NCBI GenBank assembly: GCA_900544705.1
Contig: UQWH01000084.1
Span: 1-5,952, forward strand
DNA: 5,952 nucleotides
Origin: an uncultured Eubacteriales bacterium
GTDB taxonomy: Bacteria; Bacillota; Clostridia; Oscillospirales; Oscillospiraceae
Reading direction: 5' to 3'
The number at the start of each line of letters is the position of its first letter. The stretch's first letter is position 1. The notes under the pieces were generated by a model. It did not search any database, had not been told where the DNA came from, and was given only the letters and a program-made list of their open reading frames with translations. The position numbers were made by a program, and so were the translations under genes. Below, in pieces: positions 1 to 5,651 of this stretch.

Positions 1-173
1 CAAGGGGCACGCCGCATCCCTAAGGCAGCAGAGCTGCCAAGGGCTGCGCAGAAGACCGTTCCCTACGGGCGTGCAAAACACCGTTTTCCCCGCCTGCGAC
101 TAACGTCGGGGCAGCCTGCATATTCTATCAAAAATTGGTTACAAAACGTTCAAAATTTTTTTCTGAAATCCTA
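1..173. other. Upstream intergenic region, no supported gene
   Basis: No convincing gene is visible here. One plus-strand frame stays open from the window edge to a TGA at 175-177, but its translation is rich in Arg/Pro/Ala, resembles no family I know, and runs into the hrcA promoter, so I do not call it coding. Several small inverted repeats are present: GGCAGC-AGA-GCTGCC at 24-38, AAAAC-ACC-GTTTT at 75-87, and CCCCG/CGGGG at 88-92 with 107-111. From about 118 the sequence becomes very AT-rich, as expected just upstream of a strong promoter. The GC-rich part could be the tail of an upstream gene's 3' region or an intergenic repeat; neither can be decided from this window. Confidence 0.4.
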
Positions 174-202
174 TTGACAAACCGGGGAAAGGGTTGTATA
201 TT
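174..202 (+). promoter_or_regulatory. Sigma-A type promoter of the hrcA-grpE-dnaK-dnaJ operon
   Basis: A perfect -35 box TTGACA (174-179) and a -10 box TATATT (197-202) are separated by 17 bp. The region upstream of the -35 box is AT-rich, with A and T runs at 129-163 that could act as an UP element. The predicted transcription start, about 7 bases past the -10 box, falls at roughly 209, inside the CIRCE operator. This is the normal vegetative-sigma promoter with HrcA control seen in class I heat-shock operons of Firmicutes. The start site itself is inferred. Confidence 0.88.
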
Positions 203-205
203 GGG

Positions 206-234
206 TTTAGCACTCAGGGATGTAGAGTGCTAAA
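206..234. promoter_or_regulatory. CIRCE operator (HrcA binding site)
   Basis: TTAGCACTC (207-215), a 9-base spacer (216-224) and GAGTGCTAA (225-233) match the CIRCE consensus exactly; one further T-A pair (206/234) extends the inverted repeat to 10 bp per arm. It lies 4 bp past the -10 box and covers the predicted start of transcription, so bound HrcA should block initiation. The repeat would also lie in the 5' leader of the transcript and could fold as a hairpin there. It is the only CIRCE I can see in the window. Confidence 0.97.
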
Positions 235-256
235 TCAGTAGAAAGAGGTCGGCGTC

Positions 257-1315
257 ATGGAGCTCTCTGAAAGAAAACAGAAGATTCTCAAGGCGATCGT
301 TGACCTTTACATCCGCACGGCTGAGCCAGTCGGCTCCAAGACCATCGCGGAGATGCCGGATATGAATTTCTCCTCCGCCACCATCCGCAACGAGATGGCC
401 GACCTGACAAGCCTCGGCTATCTGGAGCAGCCGCACACCTCCGCCGGGCGGATCCCGAGTCCCCTCGGTTACCGCTTCTACATCGACCGGCTGATGCAGG
501 ATTACCGCCTCAGCGTGGACGAAACGAAGAGCATGAACGAGGCCATGGAGCTGCGGATGCAGGAGTTCGACAAGGCCATGAGTCAGGTGGGCAAAATGGT
601 TTCCCGGCTGACGAATCTGCCGGCCTATGCCGTCGCCTCCCACACCGACACCGTAACGGTGCGGCGCTTCGAGCTTCTCATGGCCGATCACGGCAGCTTC
701 ATTCTGGTGGTCATGACCTCGGACGAAAGCGTGAAAAACAAGCTCATCAAGCTCCCCATTGAGGTGACGGAGCAGGATCTGAAGCTGCTGTCGGCCGTGC
801 TGAACGCCAGCCTGACGGACCTGACCATTGAGCAGTTCACGCCGGATGTCCTCAGCCGTGTGTCCCGCAGCGCGGGCGCGGCGGCCAGTCTGGTGCCTAT
901 CGTGTTGGACTTCACCACCCATGTGCTGGACGAATGCCGCAAGGCAGAGGTTTACCTGACCGGACAGACTCGTCTGCTGGGTCAGCCGGAATATCAGGAT
1001 CTGGAAAAGGCGCAGGAGGTTCTTGGTGCGCTGGATGAGGAAACGATCTCCAATCTTCCCGCCAAGCTCGACCCCAACAGCCCGGTGCAGATTCTGGTCG
1101 GACCGGAAAACGTTGCTCAGGAACTGAAAGACACCTCCGTGGTGGTCACCCGCTTCGACATCGGCGACGGCATGCAGGGCATGATCGGCGTCGTTGGTCC
1201 GCAGCGAATGGATTATGCAAAGATCACCGCGAGACTAAGTTACTTCGCCGAAGGACTGGGCCGGATGTTTGGAAAGCCGGAACTGCCGGAGGCAAGGGAA
1301 AAGACGGAGGAATAG
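257..1315 (+). CDS. hrcA: Heat-inducible transcription repressor HrcA
   Basis: HrcA is the repressor of class I heat-shock genes; it binds CIRCE as a dimer and is known to need GroE for activity in Bacillus. The 352-residue length is typical. Residues 1-75 form the winged-helix DNA-binding domain: residues 39-47 (SSATIRNEM) are the conserved recognition-helix segment, followed by the wing motif HTSAGRIP (60-67) and GYRFYID (71-77). The middle is the GAF-like and dimerisation region, and the C-terminus carries the usual GPQRMDYAK segment. The ATG at 257 is preceded by AAAGAGG (242-248) at 8 bases, and the protein starts right at the conserved N-terminal helix, so this start is well supported. 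It is the first gene of the operon and sits directly behind its own operator, implying autorepression. The stop is 3 bases before grpE. Confidence 0.97.
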   Translation: MELSERKQKILKAIVDLYIRTAEPVGSKTIAEMPDMNFSSATIRNEMADLTSLGYLEQPHTSAGRIPSPLGYRFYIDRLMQDYRLSVDETKSMNEAMELRMQEFDKAMSQVGKMVSRLTNLPAYAVASHTDTVTVRRFELLMADHGSFILVVMTSDESVKNKLIKLPIEVTEQDLKLLSAVLNASLTDLTIEQFTPDVLSRVSRSAGAAASLVPIVLDFTTHVLDECRKAEVYLTGQTRLLGQPEYQDLEKAQEVLGALDEETISNLPAKLDPNSPVQILVGPENVAQELKDTSVVVTRFDIGDGMQGMIGVVGPQRMDYAKITARLSYFAEGLGRMFGKPELPEAREKTEE

Positions 1316-1321
1316 GCATTG
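1306..1321 (+). promoter_or_regulatory. Ribosome binding site and TTG start of grpE
   Basis: GGAGG (1306-1310) lies within the last codons of hrcA, 8 bases before a TTG at 1319-1321. No in-frame ATG precedes the conserved GrpE helix region, and this is the only well-placed initiation signal, so TTG is taken as the start. The overlap of the binding site with the end of hrcA suggests translational coupling between the two genes. Confidence 0.8.
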
Positions 1322-1864
1322 GCTAAGATTAAGAAAGATCCGGAAAAGGCCGCGGAGGAAGCTCCGCAGACCGTTCAGGAACCGGCGAAGGAAAAAGCGC
1401 CGGATACGCCGAAGGAGGCAGATCCGTCCGAGCTGGATAAGGCACTTGCCGCACAGGCAAAGGAGCATGACCAGTATCTGCGGCTTGCAGCGGAGTTTGA
1501 CAACTTCCGCAAGCGTTCGGCAAAAGAAAAAGATAATATCTATCAGGATGCCAGAGCCGAAACCGTGAAGAAATTTCTTCCGGTCTACGACAATCTGGAA
1601 CGCGCGATGAAAAACGAAACCGCCGACGAAGCCTACAAAAAGGGCGTGGAAATGACGATGCGGGAGCTGGTAAAGATCCTCGAAGCCATGGACGTCAAGC
1701 CCTTCGGCATCGCCGGAGATATCTTCGACCCACAGCGGTACAACGCCGTGATGCACGTCGAAGACGAGGCGCTCGCGGAAAACGTCGTTGCGGAGGTTTT
1801 CCAGACCGGCTTTCTGATGGGCGAACGGGTCATCCGGTTTGCGATGGTCAAAGTTGCGAACTGA
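1319..1864 (+). CDS. grpE: GrpE, nucleotide exchange factor of DnaK
   Basis: GrpE is a homodimer that opens the DnaK nucleotide-binding domain to release ADP and reset the chaperone cycle; it is also known as a thermosensor in some bacteria. The 181-residue protein begins with a Lys/Glu/Pro/Ala-rich, probably disordered segment (1-37). A long helix follows (about 38-95, with the typical EFDNFRKR stretch) that forms the dimer stalk. The C-terminal beta domain carries the family signature from FDPQRYNAVMH (136-146) to TGFLMGERVIRFAMVKV near the end. The common form is FDP-x-x-HEAVMH; here RYNAVMH replaces part of it, a mild variation. It starts on TTG three bases after hrcA, so it is co-transcribed and probably translationally coupled. 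Lysines are often AAA here, unlike dnaK, which fits weaker expression than dnaK. Confidence 0.96.
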   Translation: MAKIKKDPEKAAEEAPQTVQEPAKEKAPDTPKEADPSELDKALAAQAKEHDQYLRLAAEFDNFRKRSAKEKDNIYQDARAETVKKFLPVYDNLERAMKNETADEAYKKGVEMTMRELVKILEAMDVKPFGIAGDIFDPQRYNAVMHVEDEALAENVVAEVFQTGFLMGERVIRFAMVKVAN

Positions 1865-1949
1865 CCCGAAACACTTGAAAATGCTGCGGCAACGCGCATT
1901 GATATATTTAAATTTGTAAATAACAGATTCATATAGGAGGAAATTAATT
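1865..1949 (+). promoter_or_regulatory. AT-rich grpE-dnaK leader with strong ribosome binding site
   Basis: The 85 bases between grpE and dnaK end in a long AT-rich stretch (1899-1949). AGGAGG (1935-1940) lies 9 bases before the dnaK ATG and is a full-strength Shine-Dalgarno sequence in a context likely to be unstructured. A weak inverted repeat TATTTA-AATTTG-TAAATA (1905-1922) could form a 6-bp AU stem. A TTGAAA (1875-1880) is present, but no good -10 box stands at normal spacing, so I do not claim an internal promoter. The leader may serve high dnaK translation or act as an RNA processing site; both are inferences. Confidence 0.55.
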
Positions 1950-3809
1950 ATGGGAAAAATCATTGGCATTGATCTTGGTACTACAAATTCCTGCGTAGCA
2001 GTTATGGAGGGCGGCGAACCCGTCGTCATTACTAACGCAGAAGGCAATCGCACAACTCCGTCCGTCGTGGCGTTCTCCAAGACCGGCGAGCGTATGGTCG
2101 GTCAGGTCGCAAAGCGTCAGGCCGTTACCAACGCTGACCGCACCGTATCTTCCATCAAGCGTCACATGGGCACCGATTATAAGGTAGACATTGACGGTAA
2201 GAAGTATACCCCGCAGGAGATCTCCGCGATGATCCTGCGCAAGCTGAAGGAAGACGCTGAGGCTTACCTCGGCCAGCCCGTCACGGAAGCGGTCATCACC
2301 GTTCCCGCTTACTTCAACGACGCACAGCGTCAGGCGACCAAGGACGCCGGCAAGATCGCCGGTCTGGACGTCAAGCGTATCATCAACGAGCCGACGGCTG
2401 CTGCACTGGCCTACGGTGTCGATAAGGAAGCCGAGCAGAAGATCATGGTCTATGACCTCGGCGGCGGCACCTTCGACGTGTCCATTCTGGACATCGGCGA
2501 CGGCGTCATCGAAGTGCTTGCCACGAACGGCAACACCCACCTCGGCGGCGACGACTTTGATAAGTGCATCATCGACTACCTCGTTGCGGAATTCAAGAAG
2601 TCCGAGGGCGTAGACCTGTCCGGCGACAAGGTCGCCATGCAGCGTCTGAAGGAAGCCGCCGAGAAGGCAAAGATCGAGCTGTCCGGCGTGACCTCCTCCA
2701 ACATCAACCTGCCGTATATTACTGCGGACGCTAACGGCCCGAAGCATCTGGACGTCACCCTCACCCGTGCAAAGTTCAATGAACTGACCGCACATCTGGT
2801 AGAGGCCACCATGAAGCCTGTCCGTCAGGCCATGGCCGACGCCGGCATCAAGGCTTCCGACCTGTCCAAGGTCCTGCTGGTCGGCGGTTCTTCCAGAATC
2901 CCCGCCGTGCAGGAAGCCGTCAAGACGATCACCGGTAAGGAAGGCTTCAAGGGCATCAACCCCGACGAGTGCGTCGCAGTCGGCGCAGCGATCCAGGGCG
3001 GCGTGCTTGGCGGCGACGTCAAGGGACTGCTGCTGCTGGACGTGACTCCGCTGTCCCTCGGCATTGAAACAATGGGCGGCGTGTTCACCCGTCTGATCGA
3101 CCGCAACACCACCATTCCGACCCACAAGAGTCAGATCTTCTCCACCGCTGCCGACGGCCAGACCTCCGTTGAGGTGCACGTCCTGCAGGGTGAACGTGAG
3201 ATGGCGGCTTACAACAAGACGCTGGGCAAGTTCCATCTGGACGGCATCGCTCCGGCACCGCGCGGCGTACCGCAGATCGAGGTCAGCTTTGACATCGACG
3301 CCAACGGCATCGTGAATGTTTCCGCAAAGGATCTCGGCACCGGCAAGGAGCAGAACATCACCATCACCGCTTCTTCCAACCTGTCCAAGGAGGACATCGA
3401 CAAGGCCGTCAAGGAAGCCGAGCAGTTTGCCGCCGAGGATAAGGCGCGCAAGGAAGAGGTCGATACGCACAATGCAGCCGATCAGGTCATCTACCAGACT
3501 GAAAAGACCCTGAACGAGCTGGGTGACAAGATCTCCGCTTCCGAGAAGACCGACGTGCAGGCCGCTCTGGAAGAGCTGACGGAAAAGAACAAGGGCAGCG
3601 ACGTTGAGGCGATCAAGGCCGCGACCGACAAGGTGCAGAAGGCGTTCTACGCCATCTCCGAGAAGCTGTACAAGAACGCAGCCCCGCAGGAGGGTGCTCC
3701 TACGGACGGCGGCAGCAATGGCAGCAATGGCAGCAATGGCAGCAACGGCAGCAACGGCGGCAATGATGGCGGCGTCGTAGACGCGGACTTTGAGGAAGTC
3801 AACGACTGA
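1950..3809 (+). CDS. dnaK: Molecular chaperone DnaK (Hsp70)
   Basis: DnaK is the cytoplasmic Hsp70 that binds and releases exposed hydrophobic peptide segments in an ATP-driven cycle with DnaJ and GrpE. The 619-residue protein has all the hallmarks: IDLGTTNS (7-14, phosphate 1), NEPTAAALAYG (146-156), YDLGGGTFDVSIL (168-180, phosphate 2), LVGGSSRIP (310-318, adenosine) and the interdomain linker VKGLLLLD (357-364). The substrate-binding beta domain runs from about 365 to 480, followed by the helical lid to about 575. After the RHMGTDYKV segment it lacks the roughly two-dozen-residue insert found in Gram-negative DnaK, a monoderm trait. The C-terminus ends DADFEEVND, a conserved acidic tail. 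Unusual is a Gly-Ser-Asn repeat at 588-605 (see the repeat entry). The ATG follows a strong AGGAGG. Codons are strongly biased (mostly GGC, AAG, GAC), except the first ones, which are AT-richer, as in highly expressed genes. Confidence 0.99.
   Translation: MGKIIGIDLGTTNSCVAVMEGGEPVVITNAEGNRTTPSVVAFSKTGERMVGQVAKRQAVTNADRTVSSIKRHMGTDYKVDIDGKKYTPQEISAMILRKLKEDAEAYLGQPVTEAVITVPAYFNDAQRQATKDAGKIAGLDVKRIINEPTAAALAYGVDKEAEQKIMVYDLGGGTFDVSILDIGDGVIEVLATNGNTHLGGDDFDKCIIDYLVAEFKKSEGVDLSGDKVAMQRLKEAAEKAKIELSGVTSSNINLPYITADANGPKHLDVTLTRAKFNELTAHLVEATMKPVRQAMADAGIKASDLSKVLLVGGSSRIPAVQEAVKTITGKEGFKGINPDECVAVGAAIQGGVLGGDVKGLLLLDVTPLSLGIETMGGVFTRLIDRNTTIPTHKSQIFSTAADGQTSVEVHVLQGEREMAAYNKTLGKFHLDGIAPAPRGVPQIEVSFDIDANGIVNVSAKDLGTGKEQNITITASSNLSKEDIDKAVKEAEQFAAEDKARKEEVDTHNAADQVIYQTEKTLNELGDKISASEKTDVQAALEELTEKNKGSDVEAIKAATDKVQKAFYAISEKLYKNAAPQEGAPTDGGSNGSNGSNGSNGSNGGNDGGVVDADFEEVND
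3711..3764 (+). repeat. 9-bp tandem repeat in the dnaK C-terminal tail
   Basis: Six units of 9 bp lie in frame with dnaK: GGCAGCAAT three times (3711-3737), GGCAGCAAC twice (3738-3755) and a diverged GGCGGCAAT (3756-3764). They encode (Gly-Ser-Asn)x5 followed by Gly-Gly-Asn, residues 588-605, between the helical lid and the acidic DADFEEVND end. Because each unit is three codons, gain or loss of a unit keeps the frame. The first three units are identical, which points to recent slippage-type duplication. The tail of DnaK is known to be disordered and variable; the repeat probably only changes linker length. Confidence 0.93.
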
Positions 3810-3824
3810 TGATCTGAACCGGTA

Positions 3825-3853
3825 AAAACGGGCGGAGCACATCCGCCCGTTTT
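3825..3853 (+). terminator. Intercistronic hairpin between dnaK and dnaJ, probable partial terminator
   Basis: A perfect 12-bp stem (3825-3836 with 3842-3853) encloses the loop GCACA. The core is GC-rich (CGGGCGGA / TCCGCCCG) with an A4/T4 base. The T run is only four bases and is followed by GCGGG, so termination is probably incomplete. dnaJ has no visible promoter of its own and must be reached by read-through. The hairpin could lower dnaJ relative to dnaK or protect the 3' end of a shorter grpE-dnaK mRNA; which of these applies is inference. Confidence 0.72.
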
Positions 3854-3886
3854 GCGGGATTATCAGAGCTTCCATATCACCAGCCA

Positions 3887-3902
3887 AGAAGGTGACGTTA
3901 TG
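3887..3902 (+). promoter_or_regulatory. Ribosome binding site that fixes the dnaJ start
   Basis: AAGGTGA (3889-3895), part of AGAAGGTGA, matches the 16S rRNA anti-Shine-Dalgarno region and is placed correctly for the ATG at 3900. The same frame could begin 16 codons earlier at a TTG (3852), but that codon lies in the base of the intercistronic hairpin, has no binding site, and would add residues unlike any DnaJ N-terminus. Confidence 0.88.
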
Positions 3903-5057
3903 GCAAATGAAAATAAGAGAGATTATTATGAGGTCTTGGGCGTCCCCAAGGATGCGACCGAGGCCGACATCAAGAAGGCGTACCGAAAGCTGGCCGCCAA
4001 ATATCATCCGGACGTGAACCATGAGCCGGACGCCGTCGAGCGCTTCAAGGAAATCAATGAGGCAAACGAGGTGCTGTCCGACGCGGAAAAGCGCGCGCGC
4101 TATGACCAGTTCGGCTTTGCGGGCGTAGATCCCAATTTCAATCCGAACGCCGGTAACCCCTTCGGCGGCGACGGCGGCGCGGGCTTTGGAGATTTCGGCG
4201 ATCTGGGCGACCTGTTCGGCAGCTTCTTCAGCGGCGGCAGAAGTTCTACCCGCCGCAGCGCCAATGCGCCCGTCCGCGGCGACGACGTGGGTGCGCGCGT
4301 GGAAGTTACATTTGAAGAAGCGGCCTTCGGCACGGAAAAGGAGATCACCGCGAGCCGCATCGAAAATTGCGACCAGTGCGGCGGCTCCGGCGCTGCACCC
4401 GGTACGAGTGCAGAAACCTGCCAGCGCTGCAAGGGCACGGGCAGTGTCCGCACGCAGCAGAGCTTCATGGGCATGACCATGCAGTCCACCGCCCCCTGCC
4501 CCGACTGCCGCGGCACCGGCAAGATCATCCGCACTCCGTGCAGCCGCTGCAAGGGCAAGGGCAAGATCCGCCGCAGCCACAAGGTCACGGTCAAGTTCCC
4601 CGCCGGTATAGACGACGGGCAGACGCTCCGCGTCCGCGGCGAAGGCAGCGTGGGCTACAACGGCGGCCCCGCCGGCGACCTGATGGTCACCGTGAGCGTC
4701 CGTTCTCACCCGCTCTTCACCCGTCAGGGGCAGGACGTCTACTGCGAGATGCCGATCACCTTCGGGCAGGCCGCCTGCGGTGCCGAAGTCGAGGTCCCGA
4801 CGCTGGACGGCAAGGTGCGCTACACGATCGGTGAGGGCACACAGACCGGCACGACCTTCCGCCTGCGCGGCAAGGGCATCCCGAACCTCAATGGCCGCGG
4901 CCGCGGCGATCAGTATGTCACCGTGACAGTGGAAACGCCGACCCGCCTGACCCGCGAGCAGAAGGATCTGCTCAAGCGCTTCGACGAGCTTTCCTCCGAT
5001 TCCACTCAGCCGAAACGCAAAAAATTCTTTGACAAGCTGAAATCCATGTTCAACTGA
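3900..5057 (+). CDS. dnaJ: Chaperone protein DnaJ (type I Hsp40)
   Basis: DnaJ binds unfolded substrates, hands them to DnaK and stimulates its ATP hydrolysis. The 385-residue protein has the full type I layout. The J domain (about 8-73) carries the essential HPD at 36-38 and ends in RARYDQFG. A Gly/Phe-rich linker follows (about 71-118, with several GFGDFGDLGDLFGSFF-type steps). The zinc domain has four CxxCxGxG motifs: CDQCGGSG (157-164), CQRCKGTG (174-181), CPDCRGTG (200-207) and CSRCKGKG (214-221). Two C-terminal substrate-binding beta domains complete it, including FRLRGKGIPNLNGRGRGD. All eight zinc-ligand cysteines are present, so the protein should be active. It is the last gene of the operon and is followed by a terminator. 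In many Firmicutes prmA lies next; here it is absent and tRNA genes follow instead. Confidence 0.99.
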   Translation: MANENKRDYYEVLGVPKDATEADIKKAYRKLAAKYHPDVNHEPDAVERFKEINEANEVLSDAEKRARYDQFGFAGVDPNFNPNAGNPFGGDGGAGFGDFGDLGDLFGSFFSGGRSSTRRSANAPVRGDDVGARVEVTFEEAAFGTEKEITASRIENCDQCGGSGAAPGTSAETCQRCKGTGSVRTQQSFMGMTMQSTAPCPDCRGTGKIIRTPCSRCKGKGKIRRSHKVTVKFPAGIDDGQTLRVRGEGSVGYNGGPAGDLMVTVSVRSHPLFTRQGQDVYCEMPITFGQAACGAEVEVPTLDGKVRYTIGEGTQTGTTFRLRGKGIPNLNGRGRGDQYVTVTVETPTRLTREQKDLLKRFDELSSDSTQPKRKKFFDKLKSMFN

Positions 5058-5064
5058 CCCCCCT

Positions 5065-5101
5065 TTCCCCGGCCGCCTCCGGCCGGGGAAGCGGTTTCTT
5101 T
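5065..5101 (+). terminator. Terminator of the hrcA-dnaJ operon
   Basis: A perfect 10-bp stem TTCCCCGGCC (5065-5074) / GGCCGGGGAA (5081-5090) with loop GCCTCC begins 7 bases after the dnaJ stop. It is followed by GCGG and the interrupted T run TTTCTTT (5095-5101). The stem is very stable; the T run is set back by four bases, so it may be slightly leaky, but its position makes it the natural end of the operon. Confidence 0.85.
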
Positions 5102-5153
5102 GGGAGAATTCCACTTTTCCTTTCGAAAACCGACAGAAAAGAGAAATTATACC

Positions 5154-5182
5154 TTGACATCCGGTCAGGTTTATGATACTAT
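5154..5182 (+). promoter_or_regulatory. Promoter of the tRNA operon
   Basis: A perfect -35 box TTGACA (5154-5159), a 17-bp spacer and a -10 box TACTAT (5177-5182) preceded by TGA (5174-5176) form an extended -10 promoter. The stretch 5121-5150 upstream is AT-rich and could be an UP element. Transcription should start near 5189, giving a leader of about 20 bases before the first tRNA. No CIRCE is present, so the tRNA operon is separate from heat-shock control. Confidence 0.88.
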
Positions 5183-5210
5183 TTTATGGCTGATGCAGCA
5201 GCCTGATCAT

Positions 5211-5285
5211 GCGGGTGTAGTATAACGGCTAGTACAACAGCCTTCCAAGCTGTGGGCGTGGGTTCGATTCCCATCACTCGCTCCA
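5211..5285 (+). tRNA. tRNA-Gly (anticodon TCC)
   Basis: A full cloverleaf can be drawn. Acceptor GCGGGTG pairs with CACTCGC (one G-T). The anticodon stem ACAGC/GCTGT holds the loop CTTCCAA with TCC at 5244-5246. The T arm is GTGGG-TTCGATT-CCCAT, the discriminator is T (usual for tRNA-Gly), and CCA is encoded (5283-5285). It reads GGA and GGG, which are minor next to GGC in the neighbouring dnaK and dnaJ. It is first in the operon and is separated from the next tRNA by only three bases. Confidence 0.97.
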
Positions 5286-5288
5286 TAT

Positions 5289-5365
5289 GCGCCAGTAGCT
5301 CATCCGGATAGAGCAACTGCCTTCTAAGCAGTAGGTGGGGGGTTCGAGTCCCTTCTGGCGTACCA
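5289..5365 (+). tRNA. tRNA-Arg (anticodon TCT)
   Basis: D stem GCTC/GAGC, anticodon stem ACTGC/GCAGT with loop CTTCTAA (TCT at 5323-5325), T arm GGGGG-TTCGAGT-CCCTT and encoded CCA (5363-5365) with A discriminator. Acceptor GCGCCAG pairs with CTGGCGT, so the terminal pair is a G1:T72 wobble; the T stem has two more G-T pairs at its base. It decodes AGA/AGG, which are rare beside CGC/CGT in dnaK and dnaJ. The fold is otherwise complete, so I take it as functional. Confidence 0.95.
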
Positions 5366-5393
5366 TTTTCAGAAGGCATCCGCTTTTTGAAAT

Positions 5394-5408
5394 CGGGGCG
5401 TGTCCCCG
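5394..5408. other. Small hairpin in the Arg-His tRNA spacer
   Basis: CGGGG-CGTGT-CCCCG forms a perfect 5-bp GC stem within the 68-base spacer 5366-5433. There is no T run after it, so it does not look like a terminator, and no promoter is visible before tRNA-His. It may be a processing or structural spacer of the tRNA precursor. Confidence 0.4.
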
Positions 5409-5433
5409 GAACAGCATCGGCACAGAAGAATAT

Positions 5434-5511
5434 GGTGGGTGTAGCGTAGTTGGTTAACGCGTCAGATTGTGGCTCTGAAGACCGAGGGTTCGAGTCCCTT
5501 CACTCACCCCA
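5434..5511 (+). tRNA. tRNA-His (anticodon GTG)
   Basis: Acceptor GTGGGTG pairs with CACTCAC. The extra G at position -1 (5434), the identity element for histidyl-tRNA synthetase, is encoded and faces discriminator C73 (5508). D stem GCGT/ACGC, anticodon stem TCAGA/TCTGA with loop TTGTGGC (GTG at 5469-5471), T arm GAGGG-TTCGAGT-CCCTT and encoded CCA (5509-5511) complete it. It decodes both histidine codons. It lies in the middle of the array with spacers of 68 and 63 bases on either side. Confidence 0.97.
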
Positions 5512-5520
5512 TTTTTCAAT

Positions 5521-5547
5521 TTCAGATGCTCCGCGGGAGCGGCTGAA
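5521..5547. other. Hairpin in the His-Gln tRNA spacer
   Basis: TTCAG (5521-5525) pairs with CTGAA (5543-5547), and inside it GCTCC (5528-5532) pairs with GGAGC (5536-5540) around a GCG loop, with a 2x2 internal loop between the two helices. The T run (5512-5516) lies before, not after, the hairpin, so it is not a plus-strand terminator. It probably folds in the tRNA precursor between His and Gln. Confidence 0.45.
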
Positions 5548-5574
5548 TGTAGGCTTGACCACACTGCCGGACAT

Positions 5575-5649
5575 TGGGATGTCGCCAAGTGGTAAGGCAC
5601 CAGACTTTGACTCTGGCATTCGTAGGTTCGAGTCCTGCCATCCCAGCCA
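5575..5649 (+). tRNA. tRNA-Gln (anticodon TTG)
   Basis: Acceptor TGGGATG pairs with CATCCCA; the U1:A72 end and G73 are usual for tRNA-Gln. The D stem is GCC/GGC, the anticodon stem CCAGA/TCTGG with loop CTTTGAC (TTG at 5607-5609), the T arm GTAGG-TTCGAGT-CCTGC, and CCA is encoded (5647-5649). It can read CAA and, by wobble, CAG, which is the codon mostly used in dnaK. Confidence 0.97.
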
Positions 5650-5651
5650 GA

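Noticed and set aside
1..177. Plus-strand frame open from the window edge as the tail of an upstream gene
   Set aside because: The composition is not protein-like, and it would end inside the -35 box of the operon promoter.
1875..1908. Internal promoter before dnaK (TTGAAA with TATATT)
   Set aside because: The boxes are 22 bp apart; no -10 box lies at the normal 16-18 bp.
230..2080. Minus-strand and alternative-frame open frames over hrcA and grpE
   Set aside because: They overlap genes with full family signatures and have no domain or binding site of their own.
3852..3899. N-terminal extension of DnaJ from a TTG at 3852
   Set aside because: The TTG lies in the base of the intercistronic hairpin with no binding site; the ATG at 3900 has a good one and gives the normal DnaJ N-terminus.
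1944..5114. Minus-strand open frame of 1056 codons as a real protein
   Set aside because: It is opposite the clear dnaK and dnaJ genes. Its translation is low-complexity Ala/Val/Leu/Gly/Asp-rich, and codon bias on the sense strand removes stops from this frame.
5179..5379. Minus-strand open frame over tRNA-Gly and tRNA-Arg
   Set aside because: It is a typical tRNA-antisense artefact of the GTRTP/MGIEPT kind found in many automatic annotations.
5555..5583. Promoter for tRNA-Gln from TTGACC at 5555
   Set aside because: A -10 box at normal spacing would fall inside the tRNA gene.
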